Positions 33,088-45,400 of a stretch of DNA of 53,641 bases are shown here, piece after piece. The DNA is from Actinomortierella ambigua (lineage: Eukaryota; Mortierellomycota; Mortierellomycetes; Mortierellales; Mortierellaceae): NCBI GenBank assembly GCA_016098155.1, contig JAAAJB010000157.1:1-53641 (forward strand), written 5' to 3'. The notes under the pieces were generated by a model. The model made no database searches, was not told the DNA's origin, and saw nothing but the letters and a program-made list of their open reading frames with translations. Made by a program: the position numbers and the translations under genes. Within the stretch, counting starts at the first letter, position 1, and the number at the start of each line of letters is the position of its first letter.

Positions 33088-35148
33088 ATGTCTTCGTTCG
33101 CTCCTTCATCTCCTCCTCCAGCTGTTTCGGTCCTCAACCGTCTTCCTGCTACGCCCTCCAACCCGACTCGAGTCATGCCTTCCAACGTTACCAACACCCC
33201 TTCGACCCCTGCCCAGGCCTCTCAGGCAGGCACCAGCTCGGCCACGCCTGCAGCGGCAGCTACGCCAGGCCGTGAGCGCCAGGGCTCGTTCGGTGGATCG
33301 TCCAGGGTCAAGCATCTCAAGCCCTTCAACACTGCCAACATTAAGATCCTTCTTCTGGAGAACGTCAACCAGACGGCCGTTAACGCCCTGAAAGAGCAGG
33401 GTTATCAGGTAATGATAAAAAGAGAAATGTTTGATGGAAGGGGCGAGGAGGGGGCCCCTCCCATCTATTACAGATCGGTGCAGTGTGGAGAGGAAAGAGA
33501 TCCACAAGCAAGCAAGTGGTGCCTCTCAGTCATCCAGCAACAGAAGATCACTCCTTTTTTTTTCTGCAGTCAATTGTGGTTATGTGTGAGATGCCAGGTG
33601 GATTCGACAGGGACGGCAGCACTCTTTTTTTTTTTGCTCTCAAGATTAGCTTTGCTCATCCAACCCTTCCTTTTCCATCTCTCTCTCCCCACAATCTGTA
33701 GGTCGAGACACATGCCAAGGCTCTTTCGGAGGAGGTGTTAGTGGAGAAGATCAAGGATGTGCACTGCATTGGTATCCGCTCCAAGACCAAGATCACCAAG
33801 AAGGTGCTCGACGCTGCCGAGAAGCTCGGTGTCATTGGCTGCTTCTGCATCGGCACAAACCAGGTCGATCTCGAGCATGCTTCCTCCAAGGGTGTTGCTG
33901 TCTTCAACTCGCCCTTCTCCAACTCGCGCTCCGTCGCCGAGCTCGTCATTGCTGAGATTGTTCTCCTTTCCCGCCAGCTTGGTGACCGCAACAATGAGAT
34001 GCACCAGGGCAATTGGCAAAAGGTCTCTTCCAACTGCTACGAGATTCGTGGCAAGACTCTTGGTAGGTTTTTCTCTTTTTCTTTTTTATGCTTTGTTTTG
34101 TTTTTGTTTTGCTTTTCTCTTGCTTTCGTTGTCCCTCGCACCCACACCCCCAATATCGGAAAATAAGAAGCTCAACCAGTCAAAAGGAGGACTGCTTTTG
34201 TCGGAGAGCGAGTGACTGAGGGCTTTGATGGCGAATGAATTGTGCGATCAGTCTACCGAATCACTCACTGTGATACACAGGGGCAAAACAACTTTGATAC
34301 TCACATGCTAAATATTCCCTCCCTTCCCCCAATCCAATCTTATCGAAAAAAAAAAAATTACAATTATAGGTATTGTCGGATACGGCCATATTGGTTCGCA
34401 GCTGTCCGTCATGGCCGAGGCCATGGGTATGAGAGTGTACTTCCACGACGTGGCGCCACTGATGCCCCTGGGCACAGCCAAGCAAGTGTCCACGTTGGAT
34501 GAGCTGTTGAGCGTGTCCGACTTTGTGACGCTGCACGTTCCCGAGACGGAGGAGACCAAGAACATGATTGGCGAACACGAGCTCAACCTGATGAAGCAAG
34601 GCTCGTTCCTCATCAACGCCTCCCGTGGCACCGTCGTCCAGATCCCAGCGCTGGCCAAGGCCCTGCGTTCGGGTCATCTCGGTGGCGCCGCCGTCGATGT
34701 CTTCCCCAAGGAGCCCGCCGCCAACGGCAAGTTCTTCGAGTCGGAACTGGTCGGCTGCCCCAACACGTTGCTGACACCGCACATTGGAGGCTCGACAGAG
34801 GAGGCGCAGTCGATGATTGGTGTGGAGGTGAGCACGGCGTTGATCAAGTTTATCAACAACGGCACGTCCGTCGGCGCCGTCAACTTCCCCGAGGTCGATC
34901 TGCGTGCGATCCGCGACGAGGAAAACTCGATCCGTCTGTGCTATACGCATATGAACGTCCCCGGTGTCTTGGGCCGCATCACCAACATCCTCGCCGACCA
35001 CAACGTCGACAAGCAGTTCTCCGACTCCAAGGGCAAGATCGCCTACCTCATGGCCGATATCTCCGACGTCACTCCCGAGCAGATCCAGGATCTGTACCAG
35101 CGCATCAGCGAGACCCCGACCAACATCGTCACTCGCATTTTGTACTAA
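33088..35148 (+). CDS. SER3: D-3-phosphoglycerate dehydrogenase, serine synthesis
   Basis: Exons 33088-33408, 33702-34062 and 34370-35148 join in phase to 486 aa (yeast Ser3/Ser33 are 469). The enzyme oxidises 3-phosphoglycerate to 3-phosphohydroxypyruvate with NAD, starting serine synthesis. After a Ser/Pro/Thr-rich N-terminus (1-80) comes the substrate domain (ILLLENVNQTAV), then the NAD fold GIVGYGHIGSQ (228-238). Catalytic residues are visible: Arg313 in NASRGT, Glu342 in FPKEP and His365 in LTPHIGGST. The last about 75 residues (HMNVPGVLGRITNIL) are an ACT domain, the usual serine-feedback site. The start may be ATG 33175 (residue 30), given the TATA-like element only 26 nt before the first ATG. 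Confidence 0.95.
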
Positions 35149-35676
35149 ATTTTTTTTCCCATTATTTTTTTTGTAGAAACGAGGTACTTCGGCTCTTGAA
35201 CATCCCCAACCTCATGATACCTCCTTGCTTTTTTTTCCTTTATCTTTTGTTGCCTTCATTCAACATGTTGTTATATAGTTCTTTTATCTTCTTTGCTCTT
35301 ACTGTGCACTACCTTTGACCAGCTTCTTCATTAAAGCACCATCATCTCCTTCAACAGGGGACATCTGAACATTGAAATCCATTCCTGAGCCCCTTTTTGA
35401 TAACAACAAAGATGTAAAGATACAACTTTACGGATTTTTTTTTTTTTGGTTCTTTCTTTACTCTAATCAGAAATAGCCTTCCGGAGGGTACAAGAAAGGA
35501 AAGATGCTTATGAAAAATGAACAAAGTGGGATGGGTGGGGGAGTGTAGCCAAGAGAAAAGAGAGAGAAAGAAAGGAGGAGATCGAGATGCATGCCAATGC
35601 TTATTTCTTCATATTTTTTTTTTTTGGGTTCTGAAGAAGTCAAAGAAGAAAAAGAATAAAAAAAAAAGAAGGAACT
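35149..35676. other. Convergent intergenic region, SER3 and CaMKK-type kinase
   Basis: 528 bp of A/T-rich 3' flanking sequence, with T runs after the SER3 stop and A runs just before the kinase stop (minus strand). No gene was recognised. Confidence 0.5.
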
Positions 35677-38600
35677 TTACTCTTGTCCTTTACGCTCAAA
35701 GAAGGCCAGACGAGCTGCCGAGAGCTTGCCGACCGAGGACTTCTTGCCCGGCGTTGATGACGATGACGACGACGTGGACGAACCAAATGCCGGGGACGAC
35801 GACCCAGATCGCAAGGGCGACGACGACGATCCATATGGTGAAGGCGAGGGTGTCCTTGAGGGCTCATAAGGTGTCGATTCCGATGTCGACGACATTGAAG
35901 GCAATATAGTCGACACCGTGCTGGCAGTACTAGGCTTGGGTGCAACCACCTCCATAGAAGCCGCCGTCGAGGCCGTGTTGACAGTAGTATCCTCCACACT
36001 TGGGGTCTCGAGCGGCGCAGCAGCAGCAGGCTCCGGCTTCTTATCATCCGAGGAAGGCGACGACGATGATGGCTCCTCATGATCCTCTTGGACGACCTTC
36101 TTGGCTGGTACCCAGTAGCACATACCGGTCTCCATATTGCACTCCATGTAACCCTCGCCTTCTCCCTCATGCGACGGCTCCGCCTCTGGCTCCGTCGCTG
36201 CAGGCTCCTTCTCCGCTTCAGGCTGCTGCTGTTGCTGCTTCTCTTCTTCTTCTACCTTCTTCGTTTCCTCCTTTGTCGCCACTGTGATATCCACCTCTCC
36301 GCTCTCCTCCAAGGTCACATGAGCAAGGGCCGCCTCAGTGTCGGAAGAAGATGATGATGTAGCAGTGACCTTTTCCTCCTTCTCCTCCTGCTTGTGGTTC
36401 AGCTCCACATTTACTGTGATTGCTCCCGTTGTTGGTGCGGTTGTGGCCGGCTCCAAAAGCGTGGTGAGCTTATCCATGTCGATGGGGGTGGGGTCGACCG
36501 GTGTTGGGGGCACAATACGAACATGGTCTGCTGAAATGTTCTCTAGTCCTCCTTGATCGACATTAGCCGCCAAGGCAGCTGTAGCCGCAGGGGTGGTGGT
36601 GATCACCACAGGGTTGGTACCGCTAACGGAAATACCACCAGTAGCAGCGACAGAGTCTCCCTTGGCTTTGGCACCAGTTCCGTCGGCATCATCGAAGCGA
36701 CCAGAGTCCGGACGCGAGTGTGTCGAGGGGCGCTTGGTCGGGCGCTTGAACTTTGTGATGGCTTTCATCTGGCAAGGAGGGAGATAATATAAAGTGAAAC
36801 ATTGCGTTCCATAGTCAATACGTCAATACGTCAGTCAGAGTTGGGGTTGGGAGGGGGTTCTCCAAAAGTATGAAAATGTAAATATCAGCGAAAAACTTAC
36901 GACCGTCGCCAGATTGGCAATGGTACGGATGGCACCACGAAGATCATCATCTGTCAACTCCATGACAGCGTTCTGGATGTTCTCCTCCTTGGTGATCAAT
37001 GGCTCCATGCCATTATTCGTCAACCATGGGTCATTCTATGTTTTTGAAGTTGTTGAACAAGTTTAGAGGTGTGAAGACCAGAAAGATAGGCAAGTAAAAT
37101 AAAATATAAATAAATAAAGCGGCCCACTTACACGCATATCATCGATGGTGAGACGATCGGCCGGGTCCTTGGACAAGAGACCTTTCATAAAATGGGTGAA
37201 TGCGGGATCCTGCTCCTTTGACAGATCGGGCTCGTTCGCGCGAATCATCTGCTGCAGATCCAGAATGTTGCCTGAGAGGAAGGGCAAGCGGCCATAGCGG
37301 AGACAGTACAATGTCACTCCCATTGACCACACATCGGTGGCCTTTCCAGAGACCTCGCCGTGATCGTGCTTGCAGAGCTCCTAAAAAAAAGTACAAAATC
37401 CGAGTGGGTGAGTTTCCCCCAGTAAAGTTAGATACACAGGATGTAATTGTGTAGTACAAAGTAGTGTACACTTGAGCAAGTACACAAAGTGGAGAGAACA
37501 AAATAACACCACGCGACTTACAGGGGCCATGAAAGCGGGGCTTCCCGCAGACTTCTTTGTAAGATCCTTGCCCTTATCGAACATCTCTGAAACTCCAAAG
37601 TCGACAATCTTCACGGTGCCGTCGTCCGATCGGAGAAGGTTGTCGGGCTTGATATCACGGTGAACAATATCGTGCTCATGAACTGGGAAGCCATGCAGAT
37701 CAGGGTAGAAAGCAAAGCACGAAAGAGCAAAAAGTGAGGTGAGCAAAAGTGAGGTGAGCAATTGTGGATCATACCCCTCCTGCTGTCACACGGACCCACC
37801 AAAACATAAAAAAACGATGCTAAACAGAAACCAAACTATAAGAGACTTACGATACTCAATTCCGAGAACCATCTGCTGGAACACGTCGCGACATTCGGCA
37901 TCGCTAAAAGCACCCTGGGGTTCTTCGCTTAAGGACACATTCATCAAGATACCCTTGGTACACATTTCAAAGACTAAAGAGAAGTATCATTAATAAAATG
38001 AACGAAAGAAGGTATGTTTAGATAAGTGAGCCTAGTTTGATCATGTAGTGTTCCTTCTACATATTCCTTCTTTTTTTTTTCTCCGTGTTTAAACATACCC
38101 ATGTACATCGAGTCGTCGGTCGCATCATCCAGCACCTCGTACAGCTTGACAATGTTGATATGGTTCAGCTTTTTCAGAATGGCAATTTCGCCACGAATCA
38201 GATCCAGAGGAGATCCAGTGCTGCCTGGTGCTGCTGGCGCATCTGCAGGGCGGCGTCCACGGCCACGCCCCCGAGGTCCCAGCTTGAAAAGATTGGCCTT
38301 GTCCTTTTTCCTGAGCTTGGATTTGCTGAACTCTTTGATTGCCTACAGAAAAAAAACAGAGCCAATAACACCAGAAGAAAATGCAGATGGTGAGCTGTCC
38401 ATATTTTTTTTTTTTTTTTGGCGATAAAGGGAGGGAAGGAGAGAGGGGGAGAAGACACCAACACGCAGCAAGAGTAGATCATTCTCCCATCCCATTACTG
38501 TTATCGGAGAAGAAGATGAAAAAAAAAAAAAAAAAAGTTTCTGGTCTCGAAGGCCATGTGAGCAACCGTGGGAGACATGAGAAGGAAAACATCCTGCACC

Positions 38601-39261
38601 CAGAATCTTTCGAAATAGAGAACAAATCTTCAAAGTTTCGCACAACGAAACAAAAGCTGTGTTCGTATTTGTGTGTTGTTTGCGCCAAAGAGAGAGAAGA
38701 TGAGGAGGCAGCAGGGGTAGTAGAGGGAAGAGCGAGGAGGTTTGGGGGGGAACGTACATATTGAGTGCCGGTTTCTACATCAACACCAAGATTGACGATG
38801 CCGTAGGCGCCGCGGCCAATGATCTCCTTGAGCGCATATTGATTCAACTGACGACCACCCTCGGCGTTCTCGGTGACACTGGCATCCAGTGTCTCCTTCA
38901 CCTCGACGGGTTTGGAGAACTGCATCGAGCTACGACGAGACGTCGTCGTCGAGTAACTGCTCGAGTGTGTGGACGAGAAGGATGACAACAAGTTATTGTT
39001 GATCTGTTGCTGGTGGAAGTCGCCGGCTATCGATGATGCGCTTCGCGAAGGTGGAGACGAAGTCAAGGGCAGACCACTATAAAGGTCGTTCACAAGGGTC
39101 TGACCAGGTGACACTGTAAATACAGGGGGGCCAAACTGGGAATCAATGGATTCGACGGTGGTGGTGATGTCGGCCGGAGCCTCGGCATGGTCGAGCTTCA
39201 TGGAAGTCTCTCGTAGGTCGGGGACGACGGCCTTGTCCTGCAGGTCTGTTTGGTGGGTCAT
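35677..39261 (-). CDS. CaMKK-type Ser/Thr kinase (calmodulin-kinase kinase)
   Basis: Exons 39261-38758, 38342-38099, 37973-37851, 37682-37522, 37380-37132, 37035-36901 and 36768-35677 keep phase throughout, giving 835 aa. CaMKK-type kinases phosphorylate activation loops of CaMK- and AMPK/Snf1-family kinases. Visible: QYALKEIIGRGAYGIVNLG (glycine loop), Lys171, the family-specific Arg/Pro/Gly-rich insert after strand 3 (LGPRGRGRGRRPADAPAAPG, about 184-203), HRDIKPDN (Asp300), DFGVSEMF (318), SAGSPAFMAPE and DVWSMGVTLYC. After the kinase core, ELTDDDLRGAIRTI resembles the segment following the CaMKK kinase domain, where autoinhibition and calmodulin binding map. The C-terminal 363 residues are Ser/Thr/Pro/Glu-rich and probably disordered. 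ATG 39261 is the first good start. Confidence 0.9.
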
Positions 39262-40468
39262 CTCAATGAGGGTTGACGACGAAGAAGACAAGAAGAACGT
39301 TTGACAAGGAATGTGGTGTTTTCAATGGGGGCAGCAAGTGCAGAGAATGGGGAGTTGTGAGGCAGGGAAATGTCTTTGAGTGAAGGAAGGACAGAAGAGA
39401 AAGTCAAATGTGAAAAGAAGAAGGGAAATCAGGATGCCAGGTTGACAACAACAACAATAAAGCAAAGCAAAGCAAAGCAGAGGAAGGGGAGGGGGGACAC
39501 ACTGGAGAGAAGTGTGTGTTGTTGCTCTCGAAATTTCCCTTTTGTCGCCAAATGGGGCAAGGAGCTGACTCGCCCAAACTTTGCATTGTATGGCAGAGAT
39601 GTACGTCCCTCTCTCTCCTCCCCCTCCCTCTCGTCTATCTCTCACACGCTCACTCACCCTATTCACTCTCCTAAATATCTTGTTGTTGTTCTGTGCTCTT
39701 GTTTGCTTTTGGGGTCGACAGAACGACCAGTGGCAGGGCAGATGGACATCCTATAAATGCACATTATTTAAGAAGGAGGGCGGAAAAGGGTCTGAGCTGG
39801 TGGGTGCCTGACAAAAGGCACGCCGGTGATGGTGGAATCATGGTGGCCAGTGATGGATGCCGACTACGTCAACAGTGATAGCAAGCACTCGTCTTTGCCT
39901 TGTTCTTTTTTTTTTTTTTTTTTTTTCCCTCTCCCTCCCTCCCTTGCCCTTTTTTTTCCCTTTTTATCGCTCTCTCCCTCTCTTCTTCTCTCTCACTCCC
40001 ACACACACTCATACGCACATACTCACTCCAACACCCTCTCACACCGACACACGCACACCCTTTCCCCTCTCCCTCTTTCTCTTTCTCTCTTTCCCTCCCT
40101 GCCTCGGAGGCAATTCTCCATTGTGATCAACTTTTGTACCTGGTATGACTCTTGGACCCATTCACTCTCCGCGGGGAGAAGTGGGAGGGGGGGGGGCAAC
40201 ATTCATTCATCCATCCATCACTTCCTTCCTCACTCACTCACTCATTCACTCATTACTCAAGACCCGACTTTTCTCAATCAACCTTGGAGGGTGCAGTTCA
40301 TTCGAGCTCTATTTGCCTCACCCATCGGGTTGCTTTTGTATTTGCTGTGTAATGGTTGCTGGACTATCTCCGTGTTTTCGTCTTCTTTCTCTCTTTACCC
40401 AGCGCTGCCTCCTTGATATTCTGCAACACCCTTTGGCACTTGCGAGCTGGGCACTGGTGCTTTCCTTC

Positions 40469-40499
<31 letters not shown>

Positions 40500-41338
40500 A
40501 CCATCCCACCCCCCCTTTCACGACTCTTTTCTTCTCCTTGCGATTCATATCACTGCGTACGGAATTTCCTACCTGCCCACAAGAGGATGAACAACGCACT
40601 GGCTCTTGCCTGTCCATCCTTTATTTTTTTTTGGGCCGTTTACCGTTGGGAGTGCTTTGTGTATATCTGCTCTGGTCTGCTTTCGGCCATCTTTCATTCT
40701 TCTTTTCTCTGTCCATCGAGCGTGTAATTACGTTTGGTTTGCCCTTGTCCGGACAACTCTCTTACTTGATTACTCTCAGAATCCTCCGATGTCCATGTCC
40801 ATGGATGTAGGGGGGTCGGTGCCTGAGAAAAGAAACCCTATTCTCAAGCTCTACTTTATCTAGATGAGGCCACAAGGAGGATGGCGTGGCATGGTTGTCG
40901 CGTGGCGTGGCGTTAGTAGTGTGGATGTAAGGTGCAGTGCAGTGCGGTGTTTGGTGGTGTCCTGGTGTTCACAATGTTGAATTGAGAACCCTGGAAATGG
41001 GGATGTGGGTTGTCAGGAACATTGCGATGGTTGACGTGTTTTTTTTGGGTCCGTGTCGTGTGCACCCCCCAAAAAGGGAGGGAAAGAAGAAATAAAAAAA
41101 AAAAAGCACGGCCACCCTTGACCATTTCTTGTTCACCACAGACGCGGAGCGGAGCATAGACTAGGCTACACTTTGATGCAGCCGCGTTTTGTGAGGGGAG
41201 GGGGTGCTGGCCGGTCCCTCCGCTCAACTTTGATGATAGCACAGCATGTCATTGGGTTTTGTTGTTGTATGTAAATGTATGTGTGTGTGTGTGTTTGAGT
41301 TGATTGCTAGAGGACACAAGACAGACAAGCATTGCTGG

Positions 41339-41629
41339 AGTAGAGAACAACAAAGAGGTAGAGGTAGAGGTAGAGAGAGTAGAAAGAGAGAGAGGTAGAG
41401 AGAGAGAGGTAGAAAGGGTAGTAGAACAACAAGTCATGGCATTGGCTCAGCAGTAGACAGAGGAGAGAGAGAGAGGTAGAGCGAGTGAGAGAGAGAGAGG
41501 TAGAGAGTAAAAGAGAGAGACACACAGAGAGAGAGAGAGAGAAAGAGAAAGAGTGTGTGAGAAAAGAGTGCTGGTGCCAGTGTGAGAGAGGAGAGAGAGG
41601 AGAGGAGAGAGAGAGAGAAGGAAAGGTGC
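41339..41629. repeat. Purine (GA-rich) tract
   Basis: About 290 nt of mainly gaga, gagagg and gtagag repeats on the plus strand, with degenerate ggtaga units at 41356-41420 repeated again near 41475-41505. Confidence 0.85.
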
Positions 41630-42480
41630 CCTTCTTCTCTCTCTCTCTCTTTTGTCGCAGCAAATTATTCTCATTGTGCACCCCATCCCTCCCACCCACC
41701 AGCCAGCCCAGTCCAGTCCAGCCAGCCCAGCAGCCATTTTGCCCCATTGCCCCATTGTCCATATGTTCTGTTTGTCCTGCCAGCAGCAGCAAATTATTAT
41801 GGGCACACTCTTTTTTTTTTTTTTGGTCTGCCTTTATTTCTCTCACACCCCCTTCCTTCCCTTCACTTCCCTCTTTGTCTCTCTCTCTCTCTCTCTCCAA
41901 GTATATTTTGTTCGTCTCTGACCAGCCAGTGAATTAACCCTTTTTTTTTTGTTCTCTCTTTCATCGACATCCATCCATCCCTCCTCCATTCATCCCATCC
42001 ATCCATCTATCCATCCCCTTCCTTATAGCCTCTTGCCCTCTTCGTCCCACCCTCTTGCCCCTTCCGTCGTCCTCTGTCACCACATGTGCACGTCCGCATA
42101 GTCGCTGCTCTCTTTCCCAGCCTGTCCCCACTCTGCCTCATCCTCTCTCACCTCCATCACTAGGGGCCTCTTTTTTTTTCTTTGGCTGCTCTGCGCTCTC
42201 TTTCGACAGTTTCATCGCCACTTTCCAATACCCCAAGACCTATCCATCTATCCTCATTCATTCATTCATTCCGCACATTGCCACCTTTCTGTTCTATCTC
42301 GTCCTCTTCCACACCCTCTTTTCTCTTAACCCCCTCCTTACCGAGACCCTCCGTTCACTCTCCCCCCCCCTCCTCCTCCTCTTCCTCCTGGTCCTCCTCT
42401 TTTCTTCTCCTCCTCCCCCTCCTCTTTTTCCTCACCCGCTTCCTGGCGTGTCGAGCTCGGCCTTGCACTGTACTTCCTCC
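41630..42480. repeat. Pyrimidine (CT-rich) tract before Gln-rich gene
   Basis: About 850 nt dominated by C and T (ctctctctct, ccatccatc, cctcctcct) ending at the ATG at 42486. The strand bias switches sharply from purine to pyrimidine at about 41630, right beside the GA tract. Much of it may be transcribed as 5' leader. Confidence 0.8.
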
Positions 42481-42485
42481 TCTCG

Positions 42486-45400
42486 ATGGATTGGTCTCCG
42501 TCATCGCCAATTGCCAGCGAAGACTCCTTCCAGGACAGCAATGATACCCAATCGTCCATAGACTACCTCTATATCCAGCAGCAGCAACAGCAGCAGCAAC
42601 AACAGCAACAGCAGCTACAGCAGCAGCAGCACCACCAAATGCAACATTACTTTTACACCCAGCAGCAAACACATCAGCAGCAGCAGCAGCAGCAGGGTCG
42701 GTTCGAATGGCTGGACCCATCGCTCACTGACCACATTGCTGAGCTCTGCCTGATCAAGTTGCAGCAGGCATCGACGGGGCGTAACCACTCGCTTCTGCGC
42801 CAGGTACAGCTAAACAGGTACGTGGCACTTACCCGCTTCACTCCACTCCACTCCACTTGCCGCTTTACCCTTTCATTAGAGCATGAAACCGCTCAAGGAG
42901 TGCACACCAAACCCAGGTTGTAGCATATCCACAAACAGACTCTTTGAACACGTACATGTACTCTCACTCACTCACTCGCTTTCTCTCTCTCTCTCCCCTA
43001 TGCCTACCCCTTTCTGACTGATAGCATGCTTCATCGACTTCGGATGCTGGCATTCTTTCGAGCGCCACTTCCAGTATACCCTCACCAGCACTTCCACCAG
43101 CAGCAACAGCCACAGCCACAGCCCTATGACTCGTCTGACCTCACTGCCAACTTTGAGGCAGGTGCAATGCCTCCAGTGGCAGACATGGGTGCCGCCGGTG
43201 ATCACCAGCTGGTCATGCCCGATCCGTCGTCAATCGCATCCCTGGGTCTCCAGGCATCCCCGCCGCCGCTCGACCCTATTCGCGGCTACGATTGGGACCA
43301 AGAGGCGCTCGCTGACAACCAGCTGGCATCCAATCTTTCACTCAATGTCCTTTTGACCCTGGATACCCAGCAGCAGCAACAGCCGCAACCACAACCGCAA
43401 CCACAGCTCCCGCAGCAGCATATGGAGCATCACACACCTACTTCGACGCCTGGATTCGACCAGCCCGGAATTCTCTCCGTGACCTCGTCTTTCACACATG
43501 TGGATCACCATCCTCACTCTCAGCATGATCTTCAGCAGCAGCAGCATCAGCATCAGCAGCAGCAACAGCAGCATCATCGACAACAACAGCAACAACAACA
43601 GGAACAACAACAACACCACCACCACCAACCACAACAACAGCTTCAAGACAAGGCATCTCCTCAAGACACGCTCTCTATTGCTCTACAGCCAGGCATGTTT
43701 GGAATCCCTCCTTCTTCCTCTATCCCTGCTCACACATCTACCCCTGTTACATGTTCAACGTCGTCATTACTGCCTTCAACGGCTTCCAGGGATCGGGACG
43801 TTGCTGGACATAGCGTAGCCCCTTGCGTGCCATTCTTGATTCCAACAGTGACCTCGACTAGTCTTGTAGATTCGCAGGAGTGGCGGACAGGCTTGACTAG
43901 GCCCGAATCCGGCAACATTCTCATGGCTTCCGCTTCTTCTAGTTCTTCAGACTCGCTGTCTCATTGGATCCCGACGGATGCCAATACTAATGCCGACGCT
44001 GTAACAACAGCGTCGGTACAGCCACCTTCTCCCAGTGCATTACCGTCTCTTTCACCCGCTTCTACGTTAACACTCCCTTCTGTTCTATTTCATCCATCTT
44101 CTTCCTCTGCTGTTCACTCGTTGTCGGTGGCTCTCACTCCTACTTTTGATATTGTCTCAACATCATCATCATCATCACCATCGTCGCCATCATCATCGCC
44201 CGTCACCACCTTGTCTTCTTGTTTTCTCGTTCCGTCGATGCGTTTTGCTGCCTTTTCATCCTCGCTGGATGCTCCCTCCTCCTCTGATTCATCCCCTTCC
44301 CTCGCGTTTATCACCCCTTCTGCATCTCCAGATGTCGCGTCCCTGCCTTCCTGCGTGAAGGTTTCTCCTGCGTCAGAGCCGCAGGAACAGTCTTCCATCT
44401 TCTCCATGGACGGCACCTTCCAGTTGAACACCTCAGCTCAGAACCAACATGCACTCCAGCAGCCCTCCCTTGCAGCCACCTCCACCCCTTCGGCTACCCA
44501 GGAGACAGTGCCTCTTACTACAAAAGATATCATGGACGTCCTGTCGGGCCATTTCCCCTTACAGGCAATGACAGCTGTTCCAGACGTGAATGCTGGCCAT
44601 TCATACCAGCTGGAATGGCAGGCTCGACCAACATCTCCTCCTCAAACTCCACTTCAGCCTCAACAACCTCAGCACCAGCCTCAGCCTCAACCTCAGCCTC
44701 AGCCTCAGCCCCAGCCCCATGTTACGCCTCAGGCTGCTATTGACGACGTGGCCTCGCCAGTGATCGTCCCCGAGGATAGCAACAATACCGTCGAGAGCTC
44801 AACCTCAAACACTCCTACCCTCCAACAAGAATCAGAAACCCCAGAGGGACCGACAGAACAAAACGAACTAATCGACACCTCCGTCCCAGAAAAGGCTGCC
44901 ACGGTCGTCCAAGAGACTGCAGAGTCTGCCTCAGCCCTTATTTTCTCTGTTCAAGCAGGGGACCACGATCCCTCTGTGCAGTCGACAATCGCCGCAACTA
45001 TATCCAAGCTGGGACATTCTAGCCCTGCCTCTGAGCCTGCACCTGTGTCTAGGCCAGTACTTATCCAAGCAATGGAGGACGAGCACAGCAGTTACAATAG
45101 TGACATGGATATGGACGTGGATATTGATACTGATATGGAGCTTGCAGTGGCTTCTCGAGAGATCCGACTCACGTCGCCGCCGCCATCGCCGTCAAAGCGC
45201 AAGCGCACGGTCTCCGGCAAGTCGCTGTGGCCCAAGGTCGAAAAGCGCGTGACACGAAGCCAGCTCCGAGGTTTATCTACACCCTCACCCTCGGCTTCTG
45301 ATGTGAGGGAGGCGCTCCGTGAGATTGCTGATGCACCGTCAGCATCATCATCGCCATCAACGCCATCATTGCCATCACCCACCTCCAAGTCTTCCTCACC

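Larger units (their letters stand above)
39262..42485. other. 3.2 kb region of purine/pyrimidine tracts, no gene
   Basis: Divergent interval between the kinase and the Gln-rich gene. Open frames here (for example 40145-40810, 41307-41900) consist of Ser/Leu/Phe or Arg/Glu strings from CT or GA tracts and are not genes. Notable are a T run at about 39906-39928, CT-rich blocks (39930-40100, 40465-40500), Gs at about 40187-40196 and a (GT)n run near 41279-41295. The right-hand part probably forms the long promoter and 5' leader of the Gln-rich gene. Confidence 0.65.

Noticed and set aside
39826..41937. Frames encoding strings of Ser/Leu/Phe or Arg/Glu
   Set aside because: They are translations of CT and GA tracts, not proteins.
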